DNA of 64,000 bases. It comes from Aquanectria penicillioides (Eukaryota > Ascomycota > Sordariomycetes > Hypocreales > Nectriaceae). Positions 61,035 through 64,000 of the stretch are shown here, piece by piece. Location of the stretch: contig PYIU01000001.1 in the NCBI GenBank assembly GCA_003415625.1, positions 7,256,210 through 7,320,209 on the forward strand, given 5' to 3'. Position 1 is the stretch's first letter. Each line of letters opens with the position of its first letter. The notes beneath the pieces were generated by a model. The model ran no database searches and was not told where the DNA came from. It was given only the letters and a program-made list of their open reading frames with translations. Position numbers and translations under genes: made by a program.

Positions 61035-64000
61035 TTGCGCCGCGCTGGGAATGCCCCGGTTTTGTGACGTATCCACTGGGTTGATGGAACGCGCGTTCGG
61101 CCGGGACGGCAAGGGTGGCATGTGGGTAATCGCTCCCAATGGAGCAAAAACCAAGTTGAGACAGCGATGGAGAAAGGAGGATCCTGCCAGTGGGACAATT
61201 CCCCGCCAGGGGGGGGTTGTTTGCTGGCCGTGGTCGTCTTTTTTCTGTGACTGAACATCGGTCGGTCGGACGTGGCATGATTTGATGTATTGTCGTGTGT
61301 CCGTCGAAAGCCGTTCGGCGAGGGAAATAGACGATGGAAAAGGCAACAAGGGTGTGTCCTCGCTGGGGCCTGCGAGGGCTTATGCTTAATGCAACCCTTT
61401 GAGCCAAGCTCCATTTAGCCATCTGTCGTTTTTCGTCCCCATGCACCATCGCGGCGCATTGCGGGAGACGGATGGAGGGGTGCAGAGCTTGGTTTCACCG
61501 AAACACACACGCGATTAGAATAGATTTTCTGGCTCCTTTTTTTTTTTGTTTTCTTTTGCTTGATTTCTCAAAGACGCAAGGCGGGACAATTCGGTTCCTG
61601 CTAATGGGCAAAAACGGAGGGCTTTACTTTGCAAAAACGGCGGTCGGATGACTGCGCAGTGATGGCGTTTGGAGTTTTTACTACAAGACTTTTTCGAATA
61701 CACAATTCTCTTCGATTCACACTTTGTGTTTTCCCGCTTCTTGAACGTGCCATGTGCATTTTTTACAGTAACTCCCCGCTAATGACGGTCAGTTGGATAG
61801 AGACTTCTTGGCTGCATGTAATATTGGTGAGGGGGTCAACGCCTTGTTTAGTCTTTGGCCAAGATGTCTTGGCTTGCGTCGTTCATCTTCATGTGGTGAT
61901 GATGAACAGGTTCATTCCGGGAATCTGGCTAAATGACATCTTGGCCGGTCGCGACAGGTGAGAAGCGAACTGAGCCAAGAATTGGATCCTGGTGCGCTCT
62001 ATGCCAAGCATCAAAGGACTGCAATCCGCCAGTTCTCGACGTAGGGTAAATGTGTAGAACGAAACTGGTCTGACAATAAACACCACCAAAAGGCCAACAC
62101 CGCACGATACCTAGCATCGTCAACCGACGTCTCAATAACCTCAAACCCACACACACTTCCAATCTTGCATCATGTGCACACCCCCCCCTTGCGCCATCAG
62201 CCCTGCGCCCATGTGGCAAGCCTCCGCGTGCAGGCACAGGCGTCCAGGCAGCAATATAAAAAAAACCTGGGGTAAGCCAGAGGGAAACAAACCGGAAAGG
62301 CTTCTTATTTCCTTCTCGCAGGATGCAGTGCAACCGGCGCTAGGCGGCGGGAGATGATGCCCCTTCTTGGGCTAACGCCGTCACGTCATGGCGGGCCGTC
62401 GTTGACGTGCGCCAGGGGGAGCGGTGATGTGATCGGCGAGGTGGCGTGGGTAAGCGGGCATTTATAAAGAGAGGAGGGTTTCCCAACCCCCCGTGCCTGA
62501 GCTAGTTTTACTTTTCTGGAAAGGATTGGAACACTTGCTCTTTGCGGCTGGGGCGGGTTTTGGTTTAATTGCGTGCGGATTGTATAAAAGGGCTACGATG
62601 GAATGTGCTGTCTCATTGCATCATGGCGGTTCGACTTGACGAAACGACTTAGATGAATGAGAGGGAGATTCGACGGTGAGATGGGAAAGTAAGACAAGCG
62701 GCGAACTCAGATACGACAACGACGACGACAACGACTCGATAACGGGTGCCTCGGCAATCATGAAGCCGCCGACGCCCGTCCGGACTTGCACGATTCTCTC
62801 GCCAACAAGACCATTTCCAATCACAACACTCATGGGGAACATGTCAAGGCAACCGAATTAGCGACGAGATCGTTGCATTGCGTGTTCTACATCAAATCTA
62901 GGACAACAAGTGCCAGAGTCATTGTCGAAGGAAGTCGACCTTAGTTCCCCTCGTTCAAAGCTAGAGGTCCTTGGTCGGATGAATCGGGATATGGGATTTG
63001 GGTAAAATAACGGATGCATTTCTACTTGTCGCTTGGTGCGTTCTTGGCGCTAACGCTTTCCTCATGCTCGCACAAAGAGAGGTAAAATCTGATCAGGGTA
63101 TTTAAACCTAAGAACGGCTAAAAATCTTTTCAAGTTTCATTTGTTTTTATCTGGGAAACCATTATTGTCCCTATGCACAGTTATAGAGGCACCAGCTCCA
63201 GGGCTGAGTGCAGCCCCTCGTCACCACTGCGGAATCACTGGGCCGACGTTCGGATTGCGATAGCTCAATAAACCAGGCATGCACTACGATCGATCGATGG
63301 TTGAGGTAGGAGAGGCCCTTGAGGTATTTCTTGATTCATGAAGGAAGTAAGGTGCCCTGGACTCCCTTTACCTAGTTCTTGAAAGTAATTCAATGACGGG
63401 GCTTCGCCTTCACCCCCGAAAATGGACCAAAAAGCCATATTTGGACCCACGATGCATTTGCTGACTTTCAAGACGGATAGTCAATATCATAGTGGACTGA
63501 ACTACATAGAAAAGATTTAATATAAACCTGGCCTGGTACAGAGCCAAGATCCTGTCTGGGGGCGATCAGTCTCTGCCCTGATTGGACTTGCGTATCGAGA
63601 GGACCACTCCGCTGGGGGGTGTCCCAAATGCTCAATTTCCAGCTCGTGACTTCTCGAAACGAAGCACAAACTGCAAGTTGCCATCACCACCGACTGCTAT
63701 TTTCTGCCGTTGTAGTTGTAGTGTAGCAAAATTAATCAAGTGAAGGTGCTTTGCAGATGATGGGAAGGACGAGAAAAGTGTCATGATGAGCAACCGTTGT
63801 TGGACACCATGTAGAACGCAGCAACAACAGCAACAACGGCCGCAGCAGCAGAAGCAGAAGCAGAAGCAGCAGCAGCATTAATAAAAACCATGGTAGCAAT
63901 AGTAGCAAAAATAGCAACAGCAATGGCGACGAAGAAGAAGAAGAAGAAGAAGAAGAAGAAGAAGAAGAAACAGGCGTTGATCGATTCAACCAACATCCAT
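61035..64000. other. Terminal non-coding region with microsatellites
   Basis: No gene is supported in the last 3 kb. It contains the 3' UTR of the sulfotransferase-like gene and short homopolymers. Near 63819-63881 lies a CAA/CAG-type repeat and at about 63926-63969 a GAA-repeat tract. The edge of the window may cut a gene whose frame contains this Glu-rich repeat on the plus strand. Confidence 0.45.
63926..63969. repeat. GAA/AAG trinucleotide microsatellite
   Basis: About 14 units of a GAA-type repeat, read as poly-Glu on the plus strand in one frame. It continues directly into sequence without stops up to the window edge. Confidence 0.7.

Noticed and set aside
60270..61349. Minus-strand frame of 359 codons over the sulfotransferase-like gene
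   Set aside because: It is a shadow of the strongly codon-biased plus-strand gene. The translation is low-complexity Val/Glu/Gly-rich and lacks a family match.
63732..63996. Leu/Ser- or Phe-rich frames at the window edge
   Set aside because: They are translations of trinucleotide microsatellites on the minus strand.

Overview
The window looks like nuclear DNA of a filamentous ascomycete (Pezizomycotina), most likely a Sordariomycete and possibly Hypocreales. The support is seen in the sequence: many 47-90 bp introns with GTRAGT-like donors and CTAAC/CTGAC branch sites, and gene families typical of this group (HET-domain protein, Clr5-ankyrin protein, Zn2Cys6 regulator, NmrA-like protein, BCS1-like AAA ATPase). 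The exact taxon is inference. No CRISPR array, rRNA or intact transposon was seen.

Layout. 1-3.85 kb is gene-poor and AT-rich. 3.85-9.0 kb holds a small unknown gene, a BCS1-like AAA ATPase and a second unknown gene. 8.8-14.75 kb holds a nitrilase, a divergent MFS transporter and a Zn2Cys6 transcription factor, a possible small nitrile-utilisation unit. 15.3-26 kb holds an SRPK-like kinase, an unknown three-exon gene, a HET protein, an NmrA-like protein and an RRM protein. 27.6-31.5 kb holds a Clr5-ankyrin gene broken by one in-frame TAG. 34.7-36.4 kb is a sugar-type MFS gene, followed on the other strand by a tRNA-Phe gene at 36576-36702. 38.3-43.4 kb holds a large AAA ATPase and an AT-hook protein. 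44.7-49.8 kb holds a Trk potassium transporter, with an apparent 1-bp frame problem at an A8 run, and a convergent MFS transporter. 49.8-60.1 kb is about 10 kb with no recognisable gene. A sulfotransferase-fold gene follows at 60.1-61.0 kb, and the last 3 kb is non-coding apart from microsatellites at the edge.

Most unusual observation. The tRNA-Phe(GAA) gene carries a 54-bp insert in its D-loop with every landmark of a fungal spliceosomal intron (GTAAGT, TCTAAC, TACAG). Removing it restores a 73-nt tRNA-Phe. This is not the usual tRNA intron position (37/38), and a GT-AG intron inside a Pol III gene is very unexpected.

All exon structures were built by hand from splice signals, phase arithmetic and resemblance to protein families. 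None has been checked against transcripts or databases.
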